Assembly (NCBI GenBank): GCA_003134375.1
Contig: PLAY01000046.1
Span: 1 to 56,769, forward strand
Direction: 5' to 3'
Source of the DNA: Limisphaerales bacterium
Lineage (GTDB): Bacteria; Verrucomicrobiota; Verrucomicrobiia; Limisphaerales; UBA11358
Length of the DNA: 56,769 nucleotides
The notes beneath the pieces are model-generated. The model was not told where the DNA came from. It saw only the letters and a program-made list of their open reading frames with translations, and made no database searches. The stretch's first letter is position 1. Every line of letters begins with the position of its first letter. The position numbers and the translations under genes are program-made. Below are positions 1 to 8,985 of this stretch, piece after piece.

Positions 1-336
1 TGTTTTGAAAACTACGCGACATCGATTAGCAAACTTCTTGCCAATGACGGACAGCAGGTCAATGTTGGTCAAACTGCGCGGCTGCCAATGCTTCGCGCGT
101 TTTGGAAAATCGAACTCAAGGAAACCGGCTGTCGCCTTTTGCTCAGCCGCATCTGATTTCACCAGCGAAGTGCTTTTCTGGTTCCTCGACGTTTTCAGTG
201 GAGTTGGTGTTTGCGCTTGCCTTTTCCTGGGAGCGCCGGCGTCCCGCCGGCCGGTTGGGAGCCGAAAACCGGAACTCCTCGCCGACGAGACGCCAGCGCT
301 CCCAGGCTTCGCCGGAAGAGTTTCAGGCACAGTCGC
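1..336. other. Region without a recognised gene
   Basis: No open frame here has convincing protein character. The frames crossing it on the plus strand run antisense into the neighbouring permease gene. The only structure I see is a palindromic dispersed repeat at 228-304, listed separately. Confidence 0.5.
228..304. repeat. Dispersed palindromic repeat (GGGAGCGCCGGCG type)
   Basis: The ends are a perfect 9-bp inverted repeat: TGGGAGCGC at 228-236 and GCGCTCCCA at 296-304. The GC-rich interior itself has CCGGC/GCCGG repeats. It sits just past the 3' end of the permease-Usp gene. Several repeats of this general kind, with different sequences, occur in the window. Confidence 0.5.
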
Positions 337-2151
337 TCAACCATGGATGATGAGCTGGATGTTTTCGGGAAGGTTTCTGGCCACTTCAGCCACGATGTCG
401 CCTCTGAGAAGTTTGACCATTGAACTCCGATGCGGCGCGCCCAGCATCAGCATGTCCACCCCAAGCGTCGCGGCAATGTCAATGATGGTCACAGCCGGGT
501 TTTCGCTCACGGCATAGACGGGCAGCACTTTGACTCCACTGTTTTGAGCCAGGTCAAACATCCCGTACATGATTTCCGCTGCCTGGCGATCCGTCTGCCA
601 ACGCGGGCGTTCCGGATCCGCCAGCGGACCCGGCAGATTGACGGCGAGTTGCTTGACATAGACGACGTACAAACTCCCCTGCCGCAGGCGCGCTTCTTCG
701 AGGGCGAAGCGCAGCACCGGCGTGAAACCGCGCGCGGCCACGAGGATGGATTGGCCGGGCGCAAAATTGGGCCGCAGGTTTTCCAGCCGTTCCGATGGGA
801 CGAGCGCCGCCGCCATTTCCCGGGTCAGCATCACGGTTTCGATGCCCGCCCGTTTCATCGCATACCAGCGCAAGCCAAACCCGAGCAGCAAAACGCACGT
901 GGCGAAAAAGAGCGCCGCCGGCTTGGTCTTGGCAATGGTGATCTCAATGGCGAACAAAATCGCGAAAGTCGTCACCATGATTGTGAATTCACGCCAGTTC
1001 AATTTCAGCCGCTTGTTGAAGCAGCTTGAACCCAGATTGACGGTAATCGCGCCGACGACACCAATGGCGTACATGTCGGCCAGGGAATCCAAATCGTCCG
1101 CCAGGATGACCAGAATAATTGGCAGGATGGCTGCCACCAGCAGGGGCTGCCAGGGGACTCCGTGGGAATTGAGTTTCGCGAAGGGACGCGGCATTTCGCG
1201 GTCGCGCGCCAGCATGTACATGAGGCCGATCATGGCGCCCACCGCCGTGTTGACGGCACTGAGCAGCAAAAGGCCGACCACCAGGCCGACGACGATCCCG
1301 AAAACATGTCCGAAATGCGGACCCAGCGCCATGGAGCCATACTCCTCCCCCAAAAACCGGAGCATATCCGTGTAGCGGCTCCTGATATTATCTGACATCG
1401 AATGCGGCAGCGAAAGCATGCCCCAACCGAGCAGCGCTGTGCCCAACACCACTTCAACCGCCACCGGCCAAATCGCTCTTTTCGAAGTGATCGCCACGCT
1501 CGGAGCGTTTGCCGACGCCTTGGGATCCAGGGTCATCACCCCCGTGAGATTGGCGATGGCCTCGACACCGCTCAACGCGAGGATGACACCGACAAAAGCG
1601 ACCCAGTTCTTGCTGAAGCTGGCATGAGACGGTTCAAGATAAGTAAAGCTGAGATGCGGGGCGCTCAAGGCGATGATGGCCAAAACGACCACCACCATCG
1701 GCAATGCCAGAGTGACGGCGAAACTGCCGGAATGTTTCGGCCCGAAATAGTTGATATAGCCGATGAGCAGAATGGCCCCGATGGTGGCAAATTTAAGATA
1801 TTCCCGGGGCACGCCAAAATAACTCATGGCATCCCAGCAGCTCATGGCGGCAGTCACAATGAAATCCGCCAGCAGCAACAACGACCCGAGCACGGCCAGC
1901 ACCCGGCTTTGCTCGCGCGCGGAGGAATAGACGCCGCCGCCATCCGGGAAATGCCGGCAAACGATGATGTAGTTGTAGCCGACCAGCCCGGTCAGGGCGC
2001 AAACCGCCAGGATGATCGGGAAAGAGGAAAAACCAGCGGCGATAAAGGCCAGCCCGATGACATAGGCCTTGCTTGTACCCCAGTCGCCGTAAAGCAGGGC
2101 CGCTGCCCTGGCCCAACCGACGTTGCGCGGACGATGTGTGCCGATTTCCAT
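337..2151 (-). CDS. APC-superfamily permease fused to a C-terminal universal stress (UspA-like) domain
   Basis: This 604-residue protein has about 12 hydrophobic segments in roughly the first 430 residues, typical of the amino acid/polyamine/organocation permease superfamily. The soluble tail from about residue 460 resembles a UspA nucleotide-binding domain: a strand with ILVAARG, and the late glycine-rich stretch LGAPHRSS close to the UspA signature. In such fusions the Usp domain is thought to sense nucleotides or stress and modulate transport; that role is inference. The substrate cannot be read from sequence. The gene stands alone between a repeat and the phosphatase/kinase gene, both on the same strand, with 93 bp separating it from the latter. 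Confidence 0.8.
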   Translation of the reverse strand: MEIGTHRPRNVGWARAAALLYGDWGTSKAYVIGLAFIAAGFSSFPIILAVCALTGLVGYNYIIVCRHFPDGGGVYSSAREQSRVLAVLGSLLLLADFIVTAAMSCWDAMSYFGVPREYLKFATIGAILLIGYINYFGPKHSGSFAVTLALPMVVVVLAIIALSAPHLSFTYLEPSHASFSKNWVAFVGVILALSGVEAIANLTGVMTLDPKASANAPSVAITSKRAIWPVAVEVVLGTALLGWGMLSLPHSMSDNIRSRYTDMLRFLGEEYGSMALGPHFGHVFGIVVGLVVGLLLLSAVNTAVGAMIGLMYMLARDREMPRPFAKLNSHGVPWQPLLVAAILPIILVILADDLDSLADMYAIGVVGAITVNLGSSCFNKRLKLNWREFTIMVTTFAILFAIEITIAKTKPAALFFATCVLLLGFGLRWYAMKRAGIETVMLTREMAAALVPSERLENLRPNFAPGQSILVAARGFTPVLRFALEEARLRQGSLYVVYVKQLAVNLPGPLADPERPRWQTDRQAAEIMYGMFDLAQNSGVKVLPVYAVSENPAVTIIDIAATLGVDMLMLGAPHRSSMVKLLRGDIVAEVARNLPENIQLIIHG

Positions 2152-2244
2152 CAGGCAAAAATCATTGTGGATGCAAAACGAGGAGAAATGTAAAGTTGTC
2201 CATTCAAAGTCGGCGGGTTGGAAATTCCATTTTTGTCACCGCCA

Positions 2245-4005
2245 TCAGTGCTTCTGGAAATGCCAGAGCAAAAGCAAAAAGACGACCACCTGCAAAATGA
2301 CAAAGCCGATGATCAGGGGCACCATCCGGAACCGCGATTTCCAGACCTGTGGCGCCTGCAACCGGGCGTGGCGGCTGGTCATGACCACGGCTTCGTAATT
2401 CTCCAGTTCGATTCTCATTTCAAGAGCGGTTTGATACCGGCGCTTGGGATCGCGCTCCATCGCGTGCAGGATGATTTCTTCGAGCACGGGCGTCAGGTTC
2501 GGGTTTATTTTGCGCGGTGCCTGCGGATCGCCCGTGACGCGGGCGTTCATGATCACGTACGGGCTGTCGCCGGCAAAGGGCGGTTCGCCCGTGGCCATTT
2601 CGTACAGGATTGCTCCCAGGCTGTAGATGTCCGTCCGTTCGTCGCCCCGGCTGCCCTTGACCTGCTCCGGCGCCATGTAATCGGGCGTGCCCATCGTGGG
2701 TGTGAAACCGACAAAGGTGAGCCGCCGGGCATTGGCCGCCCGGGCAATCCCAAAATCCATGATGCGAATCGAGCCGTCGTTGCACAGCATGATGTTGGCC
2801 GGTTTCAAATCGCGATGCACGACTCCGTTTTGGTGCATGTAGGAGAGGGCGGTGCAAATGTGGCTGGCGATTTTGACCGCGTCCGGTTCCGGCAGGGGCC
2901 TCACGTTGCGCAGCAATTCGCTCAAGGTCTGGCCTTCGAGATATTCCATCGCAAAATAAGGCCGGCTCTTTTTTTCGACGGGAAGAATCTTCAGGATATA
3001 CGGATGATTGAGTTTAATCCCGATCTCCTCCTCGCGGCGAAAACGGTCAAATCCCGCCGGGTCACTTTCAATTTGCAAATAGGGAATTTTCAAAGCCACC
3101 GCCTTGCCGGTTTGCCGGTCGTTGGCTTTGAACAACGAAGCCATGCCGCTCTTGGCGATGACATCGGTGATTTCAAACCGCTCATCGAGCAAACTCCCCA
3201 CGCCGATGTCATTGCCGAGCGCGCGGCTGGTTTTGACGGCGGCCGTCTGGGCTTGCAATGACTGTTCCACCTGCCACACCTGAATAATCTGGACGGAAAC
3301 GTTGTCGCTGGTCTGCCGCCGTTCGGCCGCACCGATCAAGCGTTTGCACGCTTCGCCGGGATGATACTTGATCACTGTATCCAAAATTTCCTCGTCCAAA
3401 ACAAAACCGTAAAGTCCGTCCGAGCAATGCAAAATCAAATCTCCCTGCTCCAGGGTCTCCGTTTTGATGTCGTAATGACAAATCGGTTCCGAGCCGACGC
3501 TGCGAGTCAGCGTGGAGCGATGCTGGCTGGTCATGGCATTGCGTTCCAACAACAACCCCAATTTCACTTGAAGCGAGGTGTAGGAATGGTCGGTGGTCAT
3601 CCGCTTGATCTTCCCGGCACGAATGAGGTAGGCGCGCGAATCGCCGACGTGCGCGATGGTGACCTTGTCGTCGCGAAAAATGGAGGCCAGCAGCGTGGTG
3701 GACATGCGGCCCTGTTTTTGGGCGGCCTGAAAAATTCTCGCGGCCGCTTCGTCGAAAATCCGGCGGACGGAATCATTGGCGGAGGTTTCCGGCTTGGCTT
3801 CCTTGAAAATTTCCAGCGCGGTTTCCGCCGCCAGGCGGCTGGCGATGTCGCCGTTGCCTTCGCCACCCACACCATCGGCCAGAACGGCGATGCTGCCAAC
3901 AGCCTGCAATTGCTGAAAATTTTCCGGCTCCCAAAAAGCAATGAAATCTTCGTTGTGGTCGCGAACGGTTCCTATACTGGAAACTTGGAAACATTTGACT
4001 TTCAT
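2245..4005 (-). CDS. Bifunctional PP2C-type phosphatase / Ser-Thr protein kinase, C-terminally membrane-anchored
   Basis: Residues 1 to about 245 form a PP2C phosphatase, shown by RDHNED near residue 15, the metal-binding LADGVGG, HVGDSRAYL, and CSDGLYG with a later SDNVSV. A short linker leads to a Ser/Thr kinase from about residue 270 to 535, with lysine in VALKI, the catalytic loop HRDLKPANI, the DFG motif and the activation-segment end MAPEQ. The glycine loop is IAKSGMASLF, which is weakly glycine-rich. A single hydrophobic segment near residues 560-580 ends the protein, so both catalytic domains should face the cytoplasm. Kinase and phosphatase in one chain implies opposing activities on shared targets, or self-control. 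The start is the first ATG before the PP2C domain. Confidence 0.88.
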   Translation of the reverse strand: MKVKCFQVSSIGTVRDHNEDFIAFWEPENFQQLQAVGSIAVLADGVGGEGNGDIASRLAAETALEIFKEAKPETSANDSVRRIFDEAAARIFQAAQKQGRMSTTLLASIFRDDKVTIAHVGDSRAYLIRAGKIKRMTTDHSYTSLQVKLGLLLERNAMTSQHRSTLTRSVGSEPICHYDIKTETLEQGDLILHCSDGLYGFVLDEEILDTVIKYHPGEACKRLIGAAERRQTSDNVSVQIIQVWQVEQSLQAQTAAVKTSRALGNDIGVGSLLDERFEITDVIAKSGMASLFKANDRQTGKAVALKIPYLQIESDPAGFDRFRREEEIGIKLNHPYILKILPVEKKSRPYFAMEYLEGQTLSELLRNVRPLPEPDAVKIASHICTALSYMHQNGVVHRDLKPANIMLCNDGSIRIMDFGIARAANARRLTFVGFTPTMGTPDYMAPEQVKGSRGDERTDIYSLGAILYEMATGEPPFAGDSPYVIMNARVTGDPQAPRKINPNLTPVLEEIILHAMERDPKRRYQTALEMRIELENYEAVVMTSRHARLQAPQVWKSRFRMVPLIIGFVILQVVVFLLLLWHFQKH

Positions 4006-4090
4006 GTGCTGGCCAAGGTTATCCGAGAATTTTATTGAGCGAAAGGCTGTAAGTCGGGCGGACGTTGTCCCCCCGGCGTTTGGAAATAAA

Positions 4091-4115
4091 CCCGGCCACC
4101 ATCACGGTGGCCGGG
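4091..4115 (-). terminator. Hairpin terminator of the glnB-permease operon
   Basis: A perfect 10-bp stem CCCGGCCACC/GGTGGCCGGG with a 5-base loop lies 27 bp past the permease stop. On the minus strand it is followed by TTTATTT, consistent with intrinsic termination. Confidence 0.65.
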
Positions 4116-4141
4116 CTATGCGTGTCCTCCTCGGCTTCAAT

Positions 4142-6193
4142 CTAAGCAGGTTTCTCGGTAAGAATTGTGGACCGGCCGAGCTTGGCGCTCCTGGATTTGA
4201 AGTAAATGAAGCCGTAGATGCCCCAGACCGCGGCGAAACCAAGCGCGATGTAAGGTTCATGCCAGCTCATGCCGCTGACCGTGAACGGGCCGACCAGATA
4301 GAATATCATGCAGCCTAGGTTCGCCAGCAGCCCGAAGATCGGCACAACGAAGTGCTTGAACCCGTTGAAGCTGTGGTGCTCTTTGAACGCCACGATGGCC
4401 ACGATACAAGTCGTCATGTAGAGCAGGAACGTGCCGAAATTGCTGATCAGGGTGATAGTGACCAGCGAATTGGGCATCCAAGTGTAAGTGTGCGGCGAGA
4501 AAATGCCGAAGCTATACCAAAAGTTATGTTTGTCCAACGCCGCCAAGTCCGCGGATTGTCCACCGAGATAGGCCAACGTCGTAACGATGCCGATGACGAC
4601 CGAGATTACCACCAGCGCCCAGATGGCGCGGTGCGGGGAGAGCGTCTTGCCATGGATCAAGCCGAAGTGCGACGGCACTTCTTCGTCGCGGCCCATCGCA
4701 TAAGTCACCCGTGCGCCTGTGTTGATGCAGGCCAGGGTCGTGCCGATCAACGCCAGGAACACCGTGCCGGCCTGCACGAGCATGAATGCCCGGCCGGCTG
4801 GATAGCTGCCAAACGCCCATGTGCCGACGAGCACCATCATGTCGCCGAGCGGCGCGCCGGAAGCGCCGGCGTTCGAGAGCGTGTAGCCGCTGTTCAGGAA
4901 ATAATTCGCGGCGAAATACTCGAACAGGTAGCACATGGCGCCTTGTATCACCAGGGACAGCAACACCGCGCGCCCGATGTCCTTCTTCGGATTCTTCGCC
5001 TCTTCACCCATGGATGTCACCGACTCGAAACCCACGAGCAGGAGGATCGCGATGCACGCCTGAATGAGCAGGAAGTTGAATTTGTGCGGCGCGATGACCG
5101 ACTTGGCCGAAGTGTGAAAATTAAAGGTTTGCGGGTCTTTCGCGTCACCCGGTTTGCCGGTGACGGCGTCTTCGGGCTTGTAGCTTAATATGAACGGGTC
5201 GGATACGGCATGACCGTCCTTGTCCAGTTTGAGCTTGCCGGCATCGTCCTTTTGAAAGACCGGATACGGATCGCCCACGGCGAGTCCCATCGTGGTCAAG
5301 GTGCCCAACACCACGGCATCGGTGTTCTTGGTCTTGTCCAGGTCGTCGGCTGTGACTTGCCGGTCTTGTTGCTTGATGGTGGGAACGGGTTTGCCGTCCT
5401 TGCCCATCAAATCCTTGCCATTCGCATCTTGGGCGAATTTTGGAGAATTATCCGCCCAGGTGTCTTGCACGGGCTGATTCTTGTCGTCCAGCACGTTGAC
5501 TTGATCAACATTATAATTCACCGGCGTTCCGCCGGACAGATGCCAGCCCACGGATCCTTGTGGATGATTGCTGCGATAGGCGATGGCCATGACCGCGAAA
5601 ACCACCAGCGCGCTGATCTGAATGATGTTGATCCCCATGTTGACCGCCGTGGTGCCATTCACGCCGCGGTAGGCGATGTAACCCACGAGTACGGAGAAGA
5701 CGATGCAGAACAGCCACATGAACAACGGGCTGTTATAGGTGCCGCTGAAAGTGTTCGGCCAAAATTGGCTGGCCAGGTAGCCGCCGAGAATCGCCGTCAC
5801 CCCAACCATCAAGCCGGGATAAACCCAGTAATACAAATGACTGGCCCAGCCGGTAAAAAATTTTGCGATGCGCGCAAATTTATACGCATGGGTCTTGGAC
5901 AGGAACGCCTGCTCGGCGTAAAGGTAGGAGGAACCTGCGCCGGGATAGAGTTTGGATAGCTCGGCGTAGCTGATGGCCGTCGCGAAGCACAGTAGCAGCG
6001 CGGCGAGCAGGCCGATCCACATGCCGCACCCGGCCATCGGCGCACCGTAGAGTGATTGCTCTTGGAACGTCAGCCACAGGAATGCGCCAGGCGCTATCAA
6101 GGCCATGGCGTTGATGGTCAGTCCTGTTAATCCCAATGTTGCTTTGGTGGTGGGCTTGTTCCCGCCGCCTGGTGGTGTTGGTTCGTTTGTCAT
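4142..6193 (-). CDS. APC family permease with a large extramembrane insertion
   Basis: This 683-residue protein begins with the APC-type pattern GLTGLTINAMALIAPGAF and has about 12 to 14 hydrophobic segments. Between segments near residues 215 and 350 there is a long hydrophilic insertion rich in Asp, Lys, Asn and Gln (for example KFAQDANGKDLMGKDGKP). That is unusual for the family and probably extracytoplasmic or a regulatory loop. It lies 59 bp downstream of glnB on the same strand and shares a terminator with no gene between, so the two probably form one operon. A PII gene is normally paired with an ammonium channel (AmtB). Pairing with an APC carrier suggests this permease moves a nitrogen-rich solute under PII control, which is inference. 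Confidence 0.8.
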   Translation of the reverse strand: MTNEPTPPGGGNKPTTKATLGLTGLTINAMALIAPGAFLWLTFQEQSLYGAPMAGCGMWIGLLAALLLCFATAISYAELSKLYPGAGSSYLYAEQAFLSKTHAYKFARIAKFFTGWASHLYYWVYPGLMVGVTAILGGYLASQFWPNTFSGTYNSPLFMWLFCIVFSVLVGYIAYRGVNGTTAVNMGINIIQISALVVFAVMAIAYRSNHPQGSVGWHLSGGTPVNYNVDQVNVLDDKNQPVQDTWADNSPKFAQDANGKDLMGKDGKPVPTIKQQDRQVTADDLDKTKNTDAVVLGTLTTMGLAVGDPYPVFQKDDAGKLKLDKDGHAVSDPFILSYKPEDAVTGKPGDAKDPQTFNFHTSAKSVIAPHKFNFLLIQACIAILLLVGFESVTSMGEEAKNPKKDIGRAVLLSLVIQGAMCYLFEYFAANYFLNSGYTLSNAGASGAPLGDMMVLVGTWAFGSYPAGRAFMLVQAGTVFLALIGTTLACINTGARVTYAMGRDEEVPSHFGLIHGKTLSPHRAIWALVVISVVIGIVTTLAYLGGQSADLAALDKHNFWYSFGIFSPHTYTWMPNSLVTITLISNFGTFLLYMTTCIVAIVAFKEHHSFNGFKHFVVPIFGLLANLGCMIFYLVGPFTVSGMSWHEPYIALGFAAVWGIYGFIYFKSRSAKLGRSTILTEKPA

Positions 6194-6252
6194 ATTGGTT
6201 GTTCGTTTAACTGTTTCTGCTTTGCTGATTTATTTGGTTTTTACATTACTGA

Positions 6253-6738
<486 letters not shown>

Positions 6739-6861
6739 CTATTTCTGTTTCGTTTTGCGCAGCCGATAAAAAATTCGCCAGCACTCCGGCAAACGAAAAA
6801 GTGAGCAACGTTGTGAATAATCCGGGGAGAAATTTGCGGAACCTGGATTGAGAAATAAAAA

Positions 6862-6939
6862 TGGTCGGAGCGACAGGATTTGAACCTGCGACTTCGTGGA
6901 CCCAAACCACGCGCTCTAGCCAAGCTGAGCTACGCTCCG
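6862..6939 (-). tRNA. tRNA-Pro (anticodon UGG)
   Basis: On the minus strand the gene starts CGGAGCGTAGC and ends with the T-arm GGTTCAAATCC and acceptor CGCTCCG, giving a perfect 7-bp acceptor stem. The anticodon stem CGTGG/CCACG encloses the loop TTTGGGT, so the anticodon is TGG. The discriminator is A and a 3' CCA is encoded. Confidence 0.95.
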
Positions 6940-7046
6940 ACGCGTGCAAATAATCGCACGAATTGCCCAAGCTGCAATGCTTTTTGTGAAATCCGCGCGG
7001 CTTTCCGGCTGGACGGTGCCAACGGCCATGTTACATTGCTTCCGTT

Positions 7047-8270
7047 ATGTCAACACCAGCGCCCGCTGCCCAGAAAGTCAACCTTCGCCGGCCCGACATC
7101 ATGGAAGCCGTGCAGGCACAGGTCCTCTCCCATTACCGCAGCCAGCTCGTCGAGCGCATCCGCGCCACCGGTCACGTACTCTCCGCTGGCGACCTCACGG
7201 TCAAGCTCGCGAAGGAATTCGGTTTTTGCTACGGCGTCGAGCGCGCGATTGATCTCGCCTACGCCGCGCGAAAATTTTTTCCGCCGGAAAAACCCATTTA
7301 CCTGCTCGGCGAAATCATTCACAACCCCGAAGTCAACGACCAGATTCGCAACATGGGCATCCAGATCATTTCGCCCAAGCCGACCGAGGATGAACTGGCA
7401 CGATTGCAGGCCGGCGACGTAGCGATCATTCCCGCCTTTGGCACGGAAGTAGCCACCCGCAAGCGACTCGAAGAAAAGGGCTGTGTGCTCGTGGACACCA
7501 CCTGCGGCGACGTGATGAGCGTCTGGAAACGCGTCCGCCAGTACTCCAAGGAAAAAGTCACCAGCATCATTCACGGCAAGTCGTGGCACGAGGAGACCAA
7601 GGCCACGAGTTCGCAGGCGCGCGCGTACGGTAGCGGACATTACCTCGTCGTCTTCACGCTCGAGGAAACGGATTACGTCTGCAATTACATCATCAACGGT
7701 GGCAACAAACGGGACTTCCTGGAAAAATTCAAGGGCGCCTACTCGGAGGGCTTCGACCCTGACCAACACTTGCAGGCTATCGGCGTCGCCAATCAAACCA
7801 CCATGCTGCGCGGCGAAACCGAGGATGTGCAAAATCGCCTGAAGGCCGCGATGATTAAAAAGTTCGGCGCGGCGGGAATTGACAGGCATTTCCGTTTTTT
7901 CGACACGATTTGCGGGGCCACGCAGGACCGGCAGGACGCGTTGCAGAAACTGATGCGCGAGCCGATGAACCTGCTCATTGTCATCGGCGGCTACAATTCA
8001 TCGAACACCTCGCACCTGGCCGAAATGGGCGAGGGCAAGCTGCCGACCTTCTTCATCAAGAACGCGGCCAAAATGGAATCGGACCGTCTCATCTGCCACT
8101 ACGACCAGCACGACAAAAAAGAAATCGAAACGCGCGACTGGCTGCCGCACGGCAAAATCACCGTCGGGGTCACTGCCGGCGCGTCCTGTCCGAACAACTT
8201 GATCGAGGACACCATCCGCCGGCTCTTCGAGCTGCGCGGCATCTCGGTGCAGGAACTGTTAAAAAACTGA
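7047..8270 (+). CDS. ispH: 4-hydroxy-3-methylbut-2-enyl diphosphate reductase
   Basis: This enzyme (LytB/IspH) makes IPP and DMAPP in the last step of the MEP isoprenoid pathway and carries an iron-sulfur cluster. Three conserved cysteines are visible: C61 in FGFCYGVERA, C153 in DTTCGDV and C381 in GASCPNN. The glutamate-containing ATSSQARAYG region and GGYNSSNTSHL also fit. At 407 residues with an N-terminal extension of about 45 residues it belongs to the longer type known from cyanobacteria and plastids, not the roughly 315-residue type of E. coli. It stands alone after tRNA-Pro. Confidence 0.93.
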   Translation: MSTPAPAAQKVNLRRPDIMEAVQAQVLSHYRSQLVERIRATGHVLSAGDLTVKLAKEFGFCYGVERAIDLAYAARKFFPPEKPIYLLGEIIHNPEVNDQIRNMGIQIISPKPTEDELARLQAGDVAIIPAFGTEVATRKRLEEKGCVLVDTTCGDVMSVWKRVRQYSKEKVTSIIHGKSWHEETKATSSQARAYGSGHYLVVFTLEETDYVCNYIINGGNKRDFLEKFKGAYSEGFDPDQHLQAIGVANQTTMLRGETEDVQNRLKAAMIKKFGAAGIDRHFRFFDTICGATQDRQDALQKLMREPMNLLIVIGGYNSSNTSHLAEMGEGKLPTFFIKNAAKMESDRLICHYDQHDKKEIETRDWLPHGKITVGVTAGASCPNNLIEDTIRRLFELRGISVQELLKN

Positions 8271-8319
8271 TGATGATTTTTGTGTTGACAAAAGATGAAA
8301 AAAACATCATTTTGGCAGC

Positions 8320-8512
8320 ATGAGAATGACGGTTGATTTGGACGAAGGAATTGTTGAAGATCACCGGGCATAATAAAAACAGCCCGGCGGTGGCTTTTGC
8401 CGTGCGGGATTTCGTCCACCGGAAAAAGGCGCGGGATTTCGGGCGGATGTTGCGGGAAGGCAGGTTTGATTATCCCGCCACCAATGACGAAATCGAGAAG
8501 CGGGATGTTTGA
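8320..8512 (+). pseudogene. VapB-type antitoxin, interrupted by a one-base frameshift
   Basis: The frame starts MRMTVDLDEG and runs into a stop near 8371. The next frame continues as ITGHNKNSPAVAFAVRDF to a normal end at 8512. Ignoring one G of the GG at 8347-8348 joins both into a protein of about 63 residues, MRMTVDLDEELLK and onward, with the ribbon-helix-helix look of VapB antitoxins. The PIN toxin follows directly. This is either a real inactivation, a sequencing error or a recoding site; sequence alone cannot tell which. Confidence 0.7.
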
Positions 8513-8520
8513 GGGATTTC

Positions 8521-8940
8521 ATGGTGCTGGTGGATTCATCCGTTTGGATTGAGGCGCTTCGCCGGGAAGGCCGTCTCGATGTGAAAGTCGCCCTCGAGAA
8601 TCTTCTGGAGGAATACGAGGCTGCCTGGTGCGGTCCGGTCAAACTTGAAGTGCTGGGCGGCGCACGCGCACAGGACCGTCACCCGCTGGAAGATTATTTC
8701 AGTTGCATCCCTTATTTGCCGATGGCCGATGCCGCCTGGGATTCGGCGAAAAAGCTCACTGGGCGGCTGCGTGACCGCGGTTGCACCACTCCTTGGAACG
8801 ACATTTTGATTGCGTCATTGGCAATCAAGGCCGATTGCCGCATTTACACGGTGGACGGACATTTTGAAATGATGCGTGATGCCGGTGCAGGCATCCGGCT
8901 TTATGAACCGGGTTACGGCGGCAAATACAACGCCGGCTGA
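8521..8940 (+). CDS. vapC: VapC-type PIN-domain ribonuclease toxin
   Basis: This 139-residue protein has the PIN-domain acidic set: Asp in MVLVDSSVW, Glu in VKLEVLGGA, Asp in PWNDILIASLA and Asp in TVDGHF. PIN toxins are Mg-dependent RNases that are neutralised by a cognate antitoxin. The antitoxin reading frame immediately upstream is frameshifted, leaving a seemingly intact toxin. I chose the ATG at 8521; a TTG at 8509 would overlap the antitoxin stop. Confidence 0.87.
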   Translation: MVLVDSSVWIEALRREGRLDVKVALENLLEEYEAAWCGPVKLEVLGGARAQDRHPLEDYFSCIPYLPMADAAWDSAKKLTGRLRDRGCTTPWNDILIASLAIKADCRIYTVDGHFEMMRDAGAGIRLYEPGYGGKYNAG

Positions 8941-8985
8941 ACTTTCCGGTTCGACTTTCGCCGGTCGTCGCCGCACATTCCATTC

